A DNA stretch of 64,000 bases from Neglectibacter timonensis (GCF_900048895.1 NZ_LT160640.1:806001-870000), one strand, 5' to 3'. Numbered from the stretch's first letter, positions 35,035-44,349 are shown. Made by a program: numbers and translations. The notes: generated from the sequence alone by a model not told the origin.

Positions 35035-35676
35035 ATGAAAGGTTTGCTATATAAGGATTTTGCCAGCACAAAAAGGGAAACATGTATCTGTGCCTTGATG
35101 TGCGTGATCTTTCTGGCCTTTGCTGTTGTGACGGGATCTCAAAGTGTTTTAGCCCCCACGATTGGCATAATGATTGCTTTTGGAGCCATGTCCCCCACCT
35201 ATTCCCTTCAATATGATAAGACTTCCGGCTGGAACCGCTTTATTTCTGCATCCCCCATTTCCCGGAACAAAGTTATCTTCTCCAAGTATGTCTTCGGCCT
35301 GGTTGACGCCGCCGTCTTCACTCTGCTGACCATGCTGGCCAATGTCCTCACGGGAAACGCGTTGTCCTATCTCTGGCTGTCAGCCGTCCTGCTCCTGATC
35401 TTGGCTCTCCAAGCCATCATGCTGCCGGTTTGCCTGAAATTGGGTCAGAATGCCGTAGCCGTTATCTTTATGCTTCTGGTCTTTGTCCCCATTGGAATTG
35501 GAGCAGTACTTTATAAGACCGGTATCATCGACAAGGCCTTCCTGGATTCCATTTCAGCGGCCGCTGCCGCCGCCTCCCCTGTTTTGCTGTTTGGAATGCT
35601 CGCAGTTGCCGCTGCATTGCTCTATGTGATTTCCTACTTACTTTCCTGCCGGTTTTTTCAGAAACAGGAATTTTAA
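35035..35676 (+). CDS. ABC-2 type permease
   Basis: The 213-residue membrane protein has about six hydrophobic segments and a MKGLLYKDF start, typical of small ABC-2 permeases in BcrB/YtrC-like exporters. It begins 4 bp after the ATPase stop codon, with AAGGAAGG about 11 bases upstream, so it is translated from the same mRNA. I exclude 34 in-frame codons that overlap the ATPase gene. The substrate is unknown. Confidence 0.85.
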   Translation: MKGLLYKDFASTKRETCICALMCVIFLAFAVVTGSQSVLAPTIGIMIAFGAMSPTYSLQYDKTSGWNRFISASPISRNKVIFSKYVFGLVDAAVFTLLTMLANVLTGNALSYLWLSAVLLLILALQAIMLPVCLKLGQNAVAVIFMLLVFVPIGIGAVLYKTGIIDKAFLDSISAAAAAASPVLLFGMLAVAAALLYVISYLLSCRFFQKQEF

Positions 35677-35699
35677 TACTCCCTTTCGCCATACTTTGC

Positions 35700-35728
35700 T
35701 TGTGCCTGATGCCTCCGCGTGGTATAAT
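35700..35728 (+). promoter_or_regulatory. Promoter of the unknown membrane protein gene
   Basis: A weak -35 (TTGTGC, 35700-35705), 17 bp, then a perfect TATAAT (35723-35728), about 48 bp before the start codon. Confidence 0.6.
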
Positions 35729-35776
35729 GCCCCTATTGACCGGTAATCGATCCGGATAAAGGAGAAATAAAGTATT

Positions 35777-37489
35777 ATGTCAAAAAAGAAGGATGAAAAA
35801 AAAGGCAGCAGGGCAAAGCGCCATATGATCGCCATTGTCCTTACGCTGATTGCGTTCGTTGTGTATGACTATGTCATGCTGCCCGCCTACAACATTCAGT
35901 CCACGGAAACCTGGTTTACGGTGTGCGCCGTACTGTTCGTGTTCGGCCTGTTAGAGCTTATCCTCAATGCGGGGCTGAAGTTGGAGGCCGCCGCCTCCCA
36001 AGGCTCTGAGATGCGGGGCGCGGTTGGCAGCTTTACCATTGTGACCGATTCCCAATCCGGCAAAAAAAGCCTTGGAAAGTATTTTATTTACGCAGCTGCA
36101 GCTGTTGCTGTAGTGGGCGTGGTAGGTTCCTTCTTTTCTTCCGAGTTGTTCCATGCAAAGCGATACGCTTCCATCGCCGGCGATATTGAAACCAGAAATT
36201 TCATTGAGGACACCCCTCCTTCAGAAACCATCTCAGACATCGCTCTTATGGACACAGACAGCGCCCGCATTATCGGCGCCAGGGCGCTGGGCTCGCTCAA
36301 TGAACTTGTAAGCCAGTTTGAAATCAACGAGTCTCTTTATACGCAGATCAATCTTGGGGGTAAACCCATGAAGGTTACCCCCCTGGAATATGCTGATTTC
36401 TTCCGCTGGTGGGCCAACCAGGGCACAGGAATTCCTGGATACATCGCTGTGGATCCCGTAGCAAATACCAGCAAATACGTGGAACTGCAGCAGCCCATGC
36501 AGTATGCGGAATCCGCCTATTTCAGCAAGGATCTGCGCCGGCACCTCCGGTTCCGGTACCGTACCGCTATGTTCGGCAAGAGTTACTTTGAAATCAGCGA
36601 GGACGGCACGCCCTACTATGTCACCGCAGTGCTGAAAAAGGATGTGTTCCTGTTTGGCGGAACCACTGTGAAAGGCGCTGTGATCCTCAACGCGATTACC
36701 GGAGACACCGAGTATTACGACGTAGACGATATTCCCAACTGGGTGGACATTGTCTATGACGGAGACCTGCTGACCCAGCTCTACGATTGGTACGGTGAAC
36801 TTTCCGGCGGATTCTTCAACAGCGTTTTTGCCAAAAAAGACTGCAAGCATGTCACGGCGGATTTCGGTTACAAAATGTTCGACGACGACGTCTGGGTCTT
36901 CACAGGCGTCACCAGCGTCGCCTCCGACCAATCGAATATCGGCTTTGTGCTGATGAACTCCCGTACCGGAGAGATCCGCTACTATGGGATTCCCGGGGCA
37001 GAAGAATACTCCGTCATGCGTTCTGCAGAAGGTGAAGTACAAAATTTGGGATACACAGCCTCCTTCCCCTCCGTTATCAATGTAGAGGGCCAGCCCACCT
37101 ATATCATGACCCTCAAGGACAAGGGAAGTCTGGTCAAACAGTATGCGTTGATCCATGTGGAACGGTATAATATCGTCGTTACTGCGACCACGCAAAGGGA
37201 AGTTATGGCCAAGTATAAAAATGCTCTGGCCGAAAACGGAATATTGGAAGGCTCCGGTGTTCCCGCAGAGGATTCCACCATGGAGACCGTGACCGTGGAC
37301 GATATCAAATACCTCGTGCAGGACGGCAATTCCTATGCCTATCTGATTTCCGGAAAGAAGATTTACAAGGTGGACTGTGCAGAATTTGAGACAATTGTGC
37401 TGGTACAGCCCGGTGACAGAGTTAAGCTTTCCGCCGCCGAGGAGGACAATGGTATTCAAGTCGTCATTGACTTTACCCCCATGGGTTGA
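35777..37489 (+). CDS. Unrecognised membrane protein with large soluble domain
   Basis: I do not recognise this 570-residue protein. A basic start (KKKDEKKGSRAKRH) precedes two membrane helices (about 17-37 and 45-63) and a third near 98-117. A soluble domain of about 450 residues follows, rich in aromatic residues and beta-strand patterns. The positive-inside rule suggests the large domain is outside. Segments such as RWWANQGTGIPGYIAVDP and GDRVKLSAAEE look conserved but point to no known enzyme. It has its own promoter, a ribosome-binding site (AAGGAG, about 12 bases away) and a terminator, so it is a single-gene unit. Confidence 0.65.
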   Translation: MSKKKDEKKGSRAKRHMIAIVLTLIAFVVYDYVMLPAYNIQSTETWFTVCAVLFVFGLLELILNAGLKLEAAASQGSEMRGAVGSFTIVTDSQSGKKSLGKYFIYAAAAVAVVGVVGSFFSSELFHAKRYASIAGDIETRNFIEDTPPSETISDIALMDTDSARIIGARALGSLNELVSQFEINESLYTQINLGGKPMKVTPLEYADFFRWWANQGTGIPGYIAVDPVANTSKYVELQQPMQYAESAYFSKDLRRHLRFRYRTAMFGKSYFEISEDGTPYYVTAVLKKDVFLFGGTTVKGAVILNAITGDTEYYDVDDIPNWVDIVYDGDLLTQLYDWYGELSGGFFNSVFAKKDCKHVTADFGYKMFDDDVWVFTGVTSVASDQSNIGFVLMNSRTGEIRYYGIPGAEEYSVMRSAEGEVQNLGYTASFPSVINVEGQPTYIMTLKDKGSLVKQYALIHVERYNIVVTATTQREVMAKYKNALAENGILEGSGVPAEDSTMETVTVDDIKYLVQDGNSYAYLISGKKIYKVDCAEFETIVLVQPGDRVKLSAAEEDNGIQVVIDFTPMG

Positions 37490-37499
37490 AAAGCATAGA

Positions 37500-37539
37500 A
37501 AGGGCTGGAGAGCGGCTTTGAACTGCTCTCCAGCCCTTC
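37500..37539. terminator. Bidirectional terminator between convergent genes
   Basis: A perfect 14-bp stem (AAGGGCTGGAGAGC and complement) with an 11-base loop lies between the ends of the unknown membrane protein gene and the minus-strand MATE gene. Confidence 0.82.
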
Positions 37540-37552
37540 ATTTATGTACAAG

Positions 37553-38911
37553 TCAAATCTTCTTAATCCATTTCTTACTGCCGAGCCGGAACACACACCA
37601 GACAGCTTTGATAAATTGATCAATCTTCAGGAAGGTATAAATCCAAAACGCGGGCAGATGCCATACAAGGCCCGCCAGATAGCCGAGAGGAATGGAGGCG
37701 ATCCACAGAAACAGGATATCCGCAAGCATCAAGAATTTTGTATCCCCGCCGCCCCGCAGTACGCCTTTTGTGAGAATAGAGTTCATGGATTGAAAGATGA
37801 CGATCACGCCCACAGCCAGCATCAGCTGTTCGGCAATGGCTTTGGTTTCCCCCGTCACATTGTAGCAATTGATCACAGGCCAGCTGAGAATCATAATAAG
37901 GCCGCCCGCCAAGACGCCTATCACGGTACCGAGCCCCAGGAAAGTGACGCCCTGCCGCTGTGCCCTTTCTGTGTCCCCCGCGCCAAGGGTATGGCCAGTG
38001 ATAATGGAACTGGCGTTGGAGATCCCCTGGATAAACACTGTGCTCAGCTGCTGCACCACCATAGTAATGGCGTTTGCTGATACAAACTCCTTGCCGATCC
38101 GGCCCATCACCATTGCCACAGCGCTGTTCCCGAAGGCCAGCAGCCCATCGCTCACAAGCACGGGGATGCTGATACGCAGGTAATCTTTCAGGAGATCGCC
38201 GCATTTCATCAGTATCATTTTGACGCGATAGCTTACTTTTTTGTCAAAGAAAAGAAAATAGCCGCAGATAAAGAGGAACTCAAAGGTACGTGAGATCAGC
38301 GTTCCCACGGCCGCGCCTGCCACCTCCATGCGGGGCGCCCCCAGTTTGCCGAAGATAAAGACCCAGTTAAAAAAAATATTGATAAAAAACGCTATCACGG
38401 AACACAGCAGGGGCAGCTTCACCTGGCCCACGCTCCGCAGAACGATTGTAGTGGTCAGAGAGAAACCCAACAGCCAATAGCAGGGTACGGACCAGCGGAA
38501 ATAACTGACGCCTGCTCGAATGACCTCCTCGTCTGAGGTGTAAATCCGCATCAAGGCGTCTGGCGCTATTATGGTTGCAGCTGTAAACAAAAGCCCAAAG
38601 ACGAAGCAGAGCCTGTACATGATGGTGATTGTCTTGCGCAGGGAATCCTTGTCCTGCATCCCCCAAAAACGGGAGGTGAGCACCGACGCGCCCATCCCAA
38701 TTCCCATACAGCAGATATGGAAAATGTTGATAAACTGGTTTGCCAGGGAAGACGCTGAAAGCGCCACCTCCCCCATACTGCCCAGCATGATGGTGTCCAT
38801 CATGTTGACCCCGATTGTAATCAGGCTTTGCAGGGAGATTGGGATGGCGATTACCGCCACCGTTTTATAAAACTCCCTGTCTCCCAAATAAGGACGTATT
38901 CTTTCCTTCAT
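37553..38911 (-). CDS. MATE family efflux transporter
   Basis: This protein of about 452 residues has roughly twelve membrane segments and the MATE pattern near the N-terminus (AIPISLQSLI, MMDTIMLGSMG). It is a second family member, distinct from the one at 3.7-5.0 kb. Cation-coupled export of drugs or metabolites is expected, with unknown substrate. The start is uncertain: the ATG at 38911 is 15 bases from AAGGA, while an in-frame TTG at 38917 is at a better distance. Confidence 0.92.
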   Translation of the reverse strand: MKERIRPYLGDREFYKTVAVIAIPISLQSLITIGVNMMDTIMLGSMGEVALSASSLANQFINIFHICCMGIGMGASVLTSRFWGMQDKDSLRKTITIMYRLCFVFGLLFTAATIIAPDALMRIYTSDEEVIRAGVSYFRWSVPCYWLLGFSLTTTIVLRSVGQVKLPLLCSVIAFFINIFFNWVFIFGKLGAPRMEVAGAAVGTLISRTFEFLFICGYFLFFDKKVSYRVKMILMKCGDLLKDYLRISIPVLVSDGLLAFGNSAVAMVMGRIGKEFVSANAITMVVQQLSTVFIQGISNASSIITGHTLGAGDTERAQRQGVTFLGLGTVIGVLAGGLIMILSWPVINCYNVTGETKAIAEQLMLAVGVIVIFQSMNSILTKGVLRGGGDTKFLMLADILFLWIASIPLGYLAGLVWHLPAFWIYTFLKIDQFIKAVWCVFRLGSKKWIKKI

Positions 38912-39024
38912 TGACAAACTACTCAATCCTTCACAAAAAGTTTCAATTGCAACAAATTAATTTTACCTGATTTTTCTCTTGATGGCAAGAACAATCCAGT
39001 TGCAAATGCAATTATTTTTTACAT

Positions 39025-39053
39025 TGTACTTTCCGAGTCAGTATCGTATAATA
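39025..39053 (+). promoter_or_regulatory. Promoter of the GNAT acetyltransferase gene
   Basis: TTGTAC (39025-39030), a 17-bp spacer and a perfect TATAAT (39048-39053), about 56 bp before the start codon. Confidence 0.72.
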
Positions 39054-39108
39054 AAAAAACAAAGTAGTTTATGGAAAGCAGCATAAATTTTCTGAAGGGA
39101 AAAAGAAA

Positions 39109-39699
39109 ATGAATATTGAGATTCGCAGACTTACTCCCGACCTCGCGGAGGATTACGCCCGCTTCTTTGATGTGACGCCCCACAACGTGAACACCAATAG
39201 CGGTAAATGCTATTGCGTAACTTGGCGCAGCGATGATTCCTATGTTGGGAACGGCGACCATTGGTTTCCGACTTGTGAAGAAAGAAGGGAGCGCGCCATT
39301 CAATTTGTCAGTACCGGTAGTCTGCAGGGCTACCTCGCATATTGCGGCGACGAGATCGTGGGCTGGTGCAACGCAAATGGGAATTGCCGGTACTGCATCG
39401 ATTATCTGCGTTCTTATTGGCCCATAGAGGAATACCATGCGGGCATCAGAATTAAATCCGTATTCTGCTTTGTAATTGCACCGAAGATGCAAAGAAAGGG
39501 CATTGCCACGCAATTGTTGGAGCGTGTCTGCAAAGATGCAGTCAACGATGGTTATGATTTAGTCGAGGCCTACGTCGATAAGATACTCAATGATACAGAT
39601 GAAGATTTCAGAGGATATCTGGCAATGTATGAAAAATGCGGTTTTACCAAATACGCTGAACGAGAAGGCAGAGTAGTTGTACGGAAAGTTTTAAAATAG
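39109..39699 (+). CDS. GNAT family N-acetyltransferase
   Basis: The 196-residue protein fits the GNAT fold that transfers an acetyl group from acetyl-CoA. The acetyl-CoA loop is seen as MQRKGIATQLLERVC near 130-145, and the end GFTKYAEREGRVVVRKVL is the usual final strand pair. An aromatic- and Cys-rich N-terminal half (CYCVTWRSDD) resembles uncharacterised GNATs of Clostridia. The substrate is unknown. It has its own promoter and AAGGGA ribosome-binding site and begins an accessory run of small metabolic or resistance-like genes. Confidence 0.88.
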   Translation: MNIEIRRLTPDLAEDYARFFDVTPHNVNTNSGKCYCVTWRSDDSYVGNGDHWFPTCEERRERAIQFVSTGSLQGYLAYCGDEIVGWCNANGNCRYCIDYLRSYWPIEEYHAGIRIKSVFCFVIAPKMQRKGIATQLLERVCKDAVNDGYDLVEAYVDKILNDTDEDFRGYLAMYEKCGFTKYAEREGRVVVRKVLK

Positions 39700-39727
39700 T
39701 CAATCGTTTCTTTAAAGCGGGGATTTC

Positions 39728-40516
39728 ATGATGGCCAAAAACAAAGATAAAATTTTGATGCAATATAGTTCCGGAAAAGAACGTGGCAGGCCGACCAGCG
39801 ATAGAAATACAAGTCTTGAGTTTCATTACACGAAAAAGCACTTAGAGGGTTTTGTAAAACCCGATGACAAGGTGCTTGAAGTAGGCTGCGGAACTGGGTA
39901 TTACGGCTTATATTTTGCTGATAAATGCAGCGCGTATCATGGGATAGACATTGTTCCGATTCATATAGAGTTATTTGAACGTGCTATTAAAGATAGAGGA
40001 TATGCAAATGTAACCTGTGAACTCGGGGATGCAACTAATCTGGATACTATCAGCGACAGCAGTTATGACGTTGTTTTGTGTTTGGGTCCTTTGTATCATC
40101 TTCCACAGCATGAGCGGGAATTCGTCTTTAGCGAGTGCAAAAGAGTATGCAAAGACGGCGGCATCCTCGCTTTTTCTTACATTAACAAAATTGGCGTATA
40201 TGCAGGCGCCTGCATTTATGACAGTACCCACTATCCAAATGAAACCGCCAATGAGTTGGTACTTTTAAAAGGCGAAGATGATCTGAGACCCGATACATTT
40301 TTTTATACTACTCCGGAAGAAATAAAACGGCTTGCTCAAAAGCATGGATTATCTGTCATAAAGAATTTGGGAACAGACTTTTTTATCGCTCTTGGGATAG
40401 TAAATACTATGACAGATGAACAGTTCGAGATCATGCGGCCTTTGTATGACCAAATGACAACCCATGAAAGCTGCACAGGCATGAGTAACCATGCCCTGAT
40501 CTTGTGTAAAAAATGA
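39728..40516 (+). CDS. Class I SAM-dependent methyltransferase
   Basis: The 262-residue protein has motif I VLEVGCGTGYYG near residues 46-57, an acidic post-strand-2 position (GIDIV) and DVVLCLGPLYHL (motif IV region). This fits Rossmann-fold methyltransferases that act on small molecules; the acceptor is unknown. It lies 28 bp after the GNAT gene on the same strand. The ribosome-binding site is weak, and either of two adjacent ATG codons could be the start. Confidence 0.88.
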   Translation: MMAKNKDKILMQYSSGKERGRPTSDRNTSLEFHYTKKHLEGFVKPDDKVLEVGCGTGYYGLYFADKCSAYHGIDIVPIHIELFERAIKDRGYANVTCELGDATNLDTISDSSYDVVLCLGPLYHLPQHEREFVFSECKRVCKDGGILAFSYINKIGVYAGACIYDSTHYPNETANELVLLKGEDDLRPDTFFYTTPEEIKRLAQKHGLSVIKNLGTDFFIALGIVNTMTDEQFEIMRPLYDQMTTHESCTGMSNHALILCKK

Positions 40517-40584
40517 ACGTTTTGTTCCTTCCGTTTGTATCAATGCTCCGAATACTCTCAAAAGAAAGGAACGTGACCTGTGTT

Positions 40585-41058
40585 ATGCAGCTTTTGTTTA
40601 AACAGCGCTTTTTTTCCTGGTTTGACAGCTATGACATCTTCGATGAGACCGGAGCCGTTGCTTTCACCGTTAAGGGAAAGCTTTCCTGGGGACACTGCCT
40701 TGAAATCTATGACCGAACCGGTTTCCATGTCGGCACTGTAAAGGAGGAAGTGCTCACCTTTCTCCCGCGATTCGCCCTTTATCAACAGGGGCAATATTTA
40801 GGGCAGATCAAGAAAGAGTTCACCTTTTTTCGTCCCTCCTATACGCTGGATTGCAACGGCTGGCAAGTGAACGGGGATCTGTTTGCCTGGGATTACACAG
40901 TGACCGATCCTGCCGGAAATCTGATCATGCAGGCGTCAAAGCAGCTGTTCCAATGGACGGATACCTATGTGATCGACGTGGTGAACCCTGCCGACGCTTT
41001 ACTTTCTCTGATGATTGTTTTGGCTATCGACGCCGCAAATTGTTCGCAGGGAAACTGA
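40585..41058 (+). CDS. LURP-one-related (tubby-like) protein
   Basis: The protein of about 157 residues resembles the LURP-one/DUF567 family, whose beta-barrel fold is like Tubby and phospholipid scramblases. Pattern elements are QRFFSWFDSYDIFDETG, the short strands GHCLEIYDR and FFRPSYTLDCNGWQVNGD, and a hydrophobic C-terminal helix (LLSLMIVLAIDAA). Function in bacteria is unknown. I start at the ATG at 40585, as the family domain begins there; AAAGGA lies 15 bases away and a GTG at 40573 is also possible. Confidence 0.8.
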   Translation: MQLLFKQRFFSWFDSYDIFDETGAVAFTVKGKLSWGHCLEIYDRTGFHVGTVKEEVLTFLPRFALYQQGQYLGQIKKEFTFFRPSYTLDCNGWQVNGDLFAWDYTVTDPAGNLIMQASKQLFQWTDTYVIDVVNPADALLSLMIVLAIDAANCSQGN

Positions 41059-41105
41059 GTTTAAGTCCCATTCGCAGGCAACGTTAAGACTAAGGAGGAA
41101 TTGTT

Positions 41106-41963
41106 TTGAAATGCAAGCTGTACCAGACCCCGCAGGATTTTTTAGAGGATAACAGAGGTTTTCTGCTGAAGTATGAGGCTGCCGTGCAGCTGAACATGGG
41201 AAATGCGCAGTCCCATAGCGGAGAGGCCTGCCACCCCGGCCTGCTGTTCGGCCGCTACGAAGAACAGGGAGAGCCCCTCCTTCTCTTCGGCAACACGCTG
41301 CCCTGGAACTTATGTCTGAACGCTGTCCCCGGAGAGACACACGCCCCAGCCGCTGCGACAGAGCTGGCGAAGCATTTGAAGCAAAGCGGCATTGTGATCC
41401 ACGGTCTTAACGCCCGGAAAGATTTATGCGAAGCCTTCCTTCCCGCCTATGGCGGAACCTTTCACATGAGGACAGGCATGGATGTTATGGTGCTGGAGGT
41501 ACTCATTGAACCTCCCCGGGCGCCCGGCCATGTCCGAAAGGCAGTGCCCGCCGATCTGGGTATGTTAACAGAGTGGGGGCTTGCTTTTCAGCGGGAAGCA
41601 GTCCATGAAAGCCCGTCTGAGAAAGAAATTCAGGAAAAATTCTCTCAATATGTGGAAAAAGAGACAGTTTATCTGTTCGAGCAACCGGACGGAACTGCCG
41701 TCTCTCTGGCGGCTTCCAACCGTGCGCTGCCTCATGGGGCCGGTATTTCCTGGGTCTATACTCCCCCGGAACATCGGGGACATGGCTATGCGCAGTGCAC
41801 AGTGGCAGAAATTTGCCGGGAAAAGCTGGCGGAGGGAAAAAAATACTGTACTCTGTTTGTAGATAAAGCAAATCCCATATCCAACAAGATTTATCAGAAA
41901 ATCGGCTTTCAAATTCTGGAGGATTGTTTTGACTACAAACTGAATGAGGAGGATGGAGTATGA
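41106..41963 (+). CDS. GNAT family N-acetyltransferase
   Basis: This 285-residue protein has a C-terminal GNAT domain with the acetyl-CoA motif PPEHRGHGYAQCTVAEICREK near 220 and the final KIGFQILEDCFDY. The N-terminal half may be a second, degenerate GNAT-like domain, as in two-domain acetyltransferases. It starts with TTG at 41106: AGGAGG lies 7 bases upstream and no ATG is in frame nearby. Its stop overlaps the start of the dCTP deaminase-like gene by 4 bp, so the two are coupled. Confidence 0.88.
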   Translation: MKCKLYQTPQDFLEDNRGFLLKYEAAVQLNMGNAQSHSGEACHPGLLFGRYEEQGEPLLLFGNTLPWNLCLNAVPGETHAPAAATELAKHLKQSGIVIHGLNARKDLCEAFLPAYGGTFHMRTGMDVMVLEVLIEPPRAPGHVRKAVPADLGMLTEWGLAFQREAVHESPSEKEIQEKFSQYVEKETVYLFEQPDGTAVSLAASNRALPHGAGISWVYTPPEHRGHGYAQCTVAEICREKLAEGKKYCTLFVDKANPISNKIYQKIGFQILEDCFDYKLNEEDGV

Positions 41964-42481
41964 TACTTTCCGGAAAAGAAATTGAAAAACACATGGGGAA
42001 AGAGATTGTCATCGAGCCTTATGACCCCAAACGCCTGAATCCCAACAGCTATAACTTGTCCCTCCATCACGAGCTGCTGGTCTATGAAAACAGGCAGCTT
42101 GATATGAAGATGCCCAACCCAGTCAAAAAACTGATTATTCCGAAGGATGGCCTTCTTTTGGAACCAGGCAGGCTGTATTTGGGACGTACCAACGAATTCA
42201 CAAAAACTGATCGCTTTGTTCCCATGCTGGAAGGGCGTTCTTCCATCGGCAGACTGGGGCTGTTTATCCATGTCACCGCCGGATTCGGCGATGTGGGTTT
42301 CGCCGGATTCTGGACCCTGGAAATCTTCTGCGTACAGCCTATCCGCATTTACGCCGGCGTGGAAATCTGCCAAATCTATTATCACGACATCCACGGCGAA
42401 TATGAACGGTACAGCAGCGGTAAATATCAAAACAATACTGGAATTCAGCCAAGCCTTTTGTATCAGGATTTTAAAGAGTAG
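41960..42481 (+). CDS. dCTP deaminase-like protein (dUTPase superfamily)
   Basis: The 173-residue protein belongs to the dCTP deaminase/dUTPase trimer family: MILSGKEI start, NPNSYNLSLH, the EGRSSIGRLGL phosphate-binding segment and AGFGDVGFAGFWTLE, whose Glu matches the catalytic position. The standard family motif is usually AGFIDPGF, so GDVGF is a deviation near the active site. It would supply dUMP or dUTP from dCTP. It is translationally coupled to the preceding GNAT gene and 6 bp from the kinase-like gene. Confidence 0.88.
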   Translation: MILSGKEIEKHMGKEIVIEPYDPKRLNPNSYNLSLHHELLVYENRQLDMKMPNPVKKLIIPKDGLLLEPGRLYLGRTNEFTKTDRFVPMLEGRSSIGRLGLFIHVTAGFGDVGFAGFWTLEIFCVQPIRIYAGVEICQIYYHDIHGEYERYSSGKYQNNTGIQPSLLYQDFKE

Positions 42482-42487
42482 GTCCTT

Positions 42488-43393
42488 ATGAAACAATTCT
42501 TTCATGGCAAGATTGAAAATTGGTCCGACTGGGGCTGTGTGTTCCAGTCCATACCAGCCTTTGATGGATTGATCCGGGAAATTTTCCGGCGCGAGGCTCT
42601 TCCCTGTTCCGGGATTTCAAATTTAACGCCCGGCACAAACGCAGTTTTTCGTGTGGGAGATTATGTGATAAAAATATTTTTCCCGATGGAATCCGGGCTC
42701 GATCCTCTCCCAGACTTCCAGAATGAAGCCGCCGTTTGCGGCCGTTTGGCAGACCTGGACGTTCCCATGCCCCGACTCGTTGCTCAAGGAGAAATTCAGG
42801 ATAGCTATCATTTCTACTATCTCATTTCTGAATATTTTCGGGGACAGGAAGCAGGAAATTTTCTGTCCACTGCTTCCCGTGAACAAAAATTGGATTTCAT
42901 TCAGCAGCTCCAGAGGCTATTGCAGCTGCTGAACCGTCCCGCCGACGGCTTAATTGCCCCTGTGGATCTTCTAGACCGGGCGGTTAACAATCCGCGGCTG
43001 GACAAACTGCCTTCCTCTTTGGCAAAGGAAATGAGGCAGCGTGCCCGCAGCCTGCTTCTTTCCCCTAGAGTGCTGGTGCACGGTGATTTAACAGGAGAAA
43101 ATCTGCTGGTGGACCGAAACGGCCGTCTGGCTGTGATCGACTGTGCCGACGCCTGTCTTGCGCCTTCCTGGTACGAGTTGGCGCCTCTTGTCATCGAACT
43201 GTTCCGCTGCGACGCCGAATTGCTCCGCGCCTTTTCCGAAGGGAATCCTCTGCCTTTTTTGAAACAGACGCTCGACTCTCTGTGCCTGCATGATTTTGGA
43301 GCCAGCCTGCTGCTGGAACTTCAAAAACGGGAAAAGATCAAATTCACCCATCTGGAAGAAGTAGAAAAATTTCTATTGGGGAGGGTTTCTTAA
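42488..43393 (+). CDS. Aminoglycoside phosphotransferase-like kinase (APH fold)
   Basis: The 301-residue protein has the kinase-like APH motifs: VLVHGDLTGENLLVD (the HGDxxxxN catalytic loop) near 195-210 and LAVIDCADAC (metal-binding Asp). An N-terminal lobe with VGDYVIKIFFP carries the ATP-binding Lys. Such enzymes phosphorylate antibiotics, sugars, choline or homoserine; the substrate here is unknown and resistance is not implied. It overlaps the start of the EamA gene by one base. Confidence 0.85.
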   Translation: MKQFFHGKIENWSDWGCVFQSIPAFDGLIREIFRREALPCSGISNLTPGTNAVFRVGDYVIKIFFPMESGLDPLPDFQNEAAVCGRLADLDVPMPRLVAQGEIQDSYHFYYLISEYFRGQEAGNFLSTASREQKLDFIQQLQRLLQLLNRPADGLIAPVDLLDRAVNNPRLDKLPSSLAKEMRQRARSLLLSPRVLVHGDLTGENLLVDRNGRLAVIDCADACLAPSWYELAPLVIELFRCDAELLRAFSEGNPLPFLKQTLDSLCLHDFGASLLLELQKREKIKFTHLEEVEKFLLGRVS

Positions 43394-44262
43394 TGATGTG
43401 GATCCTTTTTGCGTTCGGTTCCGCCTTTTTCGCAGGACTTACCGCAATCCTTGCGAAAATCGGTATCCGGAACATGGACTCCGATTTGGCTACCGCCCTC
43501 AGAACCGGGGTTGTTCTTATTTTTGCCTGGCTGATGGCCTTTCTCACTGCCGGTGTCCCAAATTTTTCTTCGATTGAACCGAAGACGCTTCTCTTTCTTG
43601 TGCTGTCCGGTATTTCCACCGGGGCCTCCTGGATCTGCTACTTCAAGGCGCTGCAACTGGGCGATGTGAACAAAGTGACGCCAATCGACAAGAGCAGCAT
43701 CTTGCTGACGATGCTGCTGGCCTTTCTCTTTCTGGGAGAACCGCTCAATTGGGGAAAGGCTCTCTGCATGGTTTTAATCGGCGCCGGTACCTTCCTGATG
43801 ATTGAAAAGAAACGGAACACAGAGGAACCGAAAGCGGGGAAACACGGTTGGATGTTCTATGCGGTTCTTTCCGCCGTCTTTGCCGCGCTGACCACCATCC
43901 TGGGAAAAATCGGCATCGAACACATCGATTCCAACCTGGGTACGGCGATCCGAACCATCTTCGTGCTGCTCATGGCCTGGATCATCGTATTCACCCGAGG
44001 GAAACAAAAAGGGATCCGGCAGATCGATACGAAAAGCTGGTTCTTTCTGATCTTTTCCGGCGTTGCCACAGGCCTGTCCTGGCTCTGTTATTACCGGGCG
44101 CTGCAGACTGGCCAGGCTTCTCTGGTAGCTCCCATTGACAAGTTGAGTATCCTGTTTACTGTGGCGTTTTCCTGGTTGTTCCTCAAGGAAAAGCTCACCT
44201 GGAAATCTGCCGCAGGGTTGGTACTTATTGTGGCAGGCACCTTGCTTCTGCTTGTTTTTTAG
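43393..44262 (+). CDS. EamA family (DMT) transporter
   Basis: The 289-residue protein has ten membrane segments in two EamA repeats of about 140 residues. The repeats are clearly alike: AGLTAILAKIGIRNMDSDLATALRT in the first and AALTTILGKIGIEHIDSNLGTAIRT in the second. These transporters export metabolites or drugs of unknown kind. It is the last gene of the accessory run beginning at 39.1 kb and is followed by a strong terminator. Confidence 0.92.
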   Translation: MMWILFAFGSAFFAGLTAILAKIGIRNMDSDLATALRTGVVLIFAWLMAFLTAGVPNFSSIEPKTLLFLVLSGISTGASWICYFKALQLGDVNKVTPIDKSSILLTMLLAFLFLGEPLNWGKALCMVLIGAGTFLMIEKKRNTEEPKAGKHGWMFYAVLSAVFAALTTILGKIGIEHIDSNLGTAIRTIFVLLMAWIIVFTRGKQKGIRQIDTKSWFFLIFSGVATGLSWLCYYRALQTGQASLVAPIDKLSILFTVAFSWLFLKEKLTWKSAAGLVLIVAGTLLLLVF

Positions 44263-44289
44263 TTTCCCAGTCAGACTGCAAACTGCCAA

Positions 44290-44329
44290 AAGAGGATAGG
44301 AAAAGACAAGATTCTTTTCCTATCCTCTT
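44290..44329. terminator. Terminator between convergent genes (EamA and pentapeptide repeat)
   Basis: A perfect 17-bp stem with a 6-base loop lies 27 bp past the EamA stop and 20 bp past the minus-strand pentapeptide gene end. It probably serves both. Confidence 0.85.
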
Positions 44330-44349
44330 CTTAACTGTTTCTCACACGC

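Noticed and set aside
36233-37459. A 408-codon minus frame within the unknown membrane protein gene
   Set aside because: The plus-strand gene has a promoter, a ribosome-binding site, membrane helices and a terminator. The minus frame has none of these.
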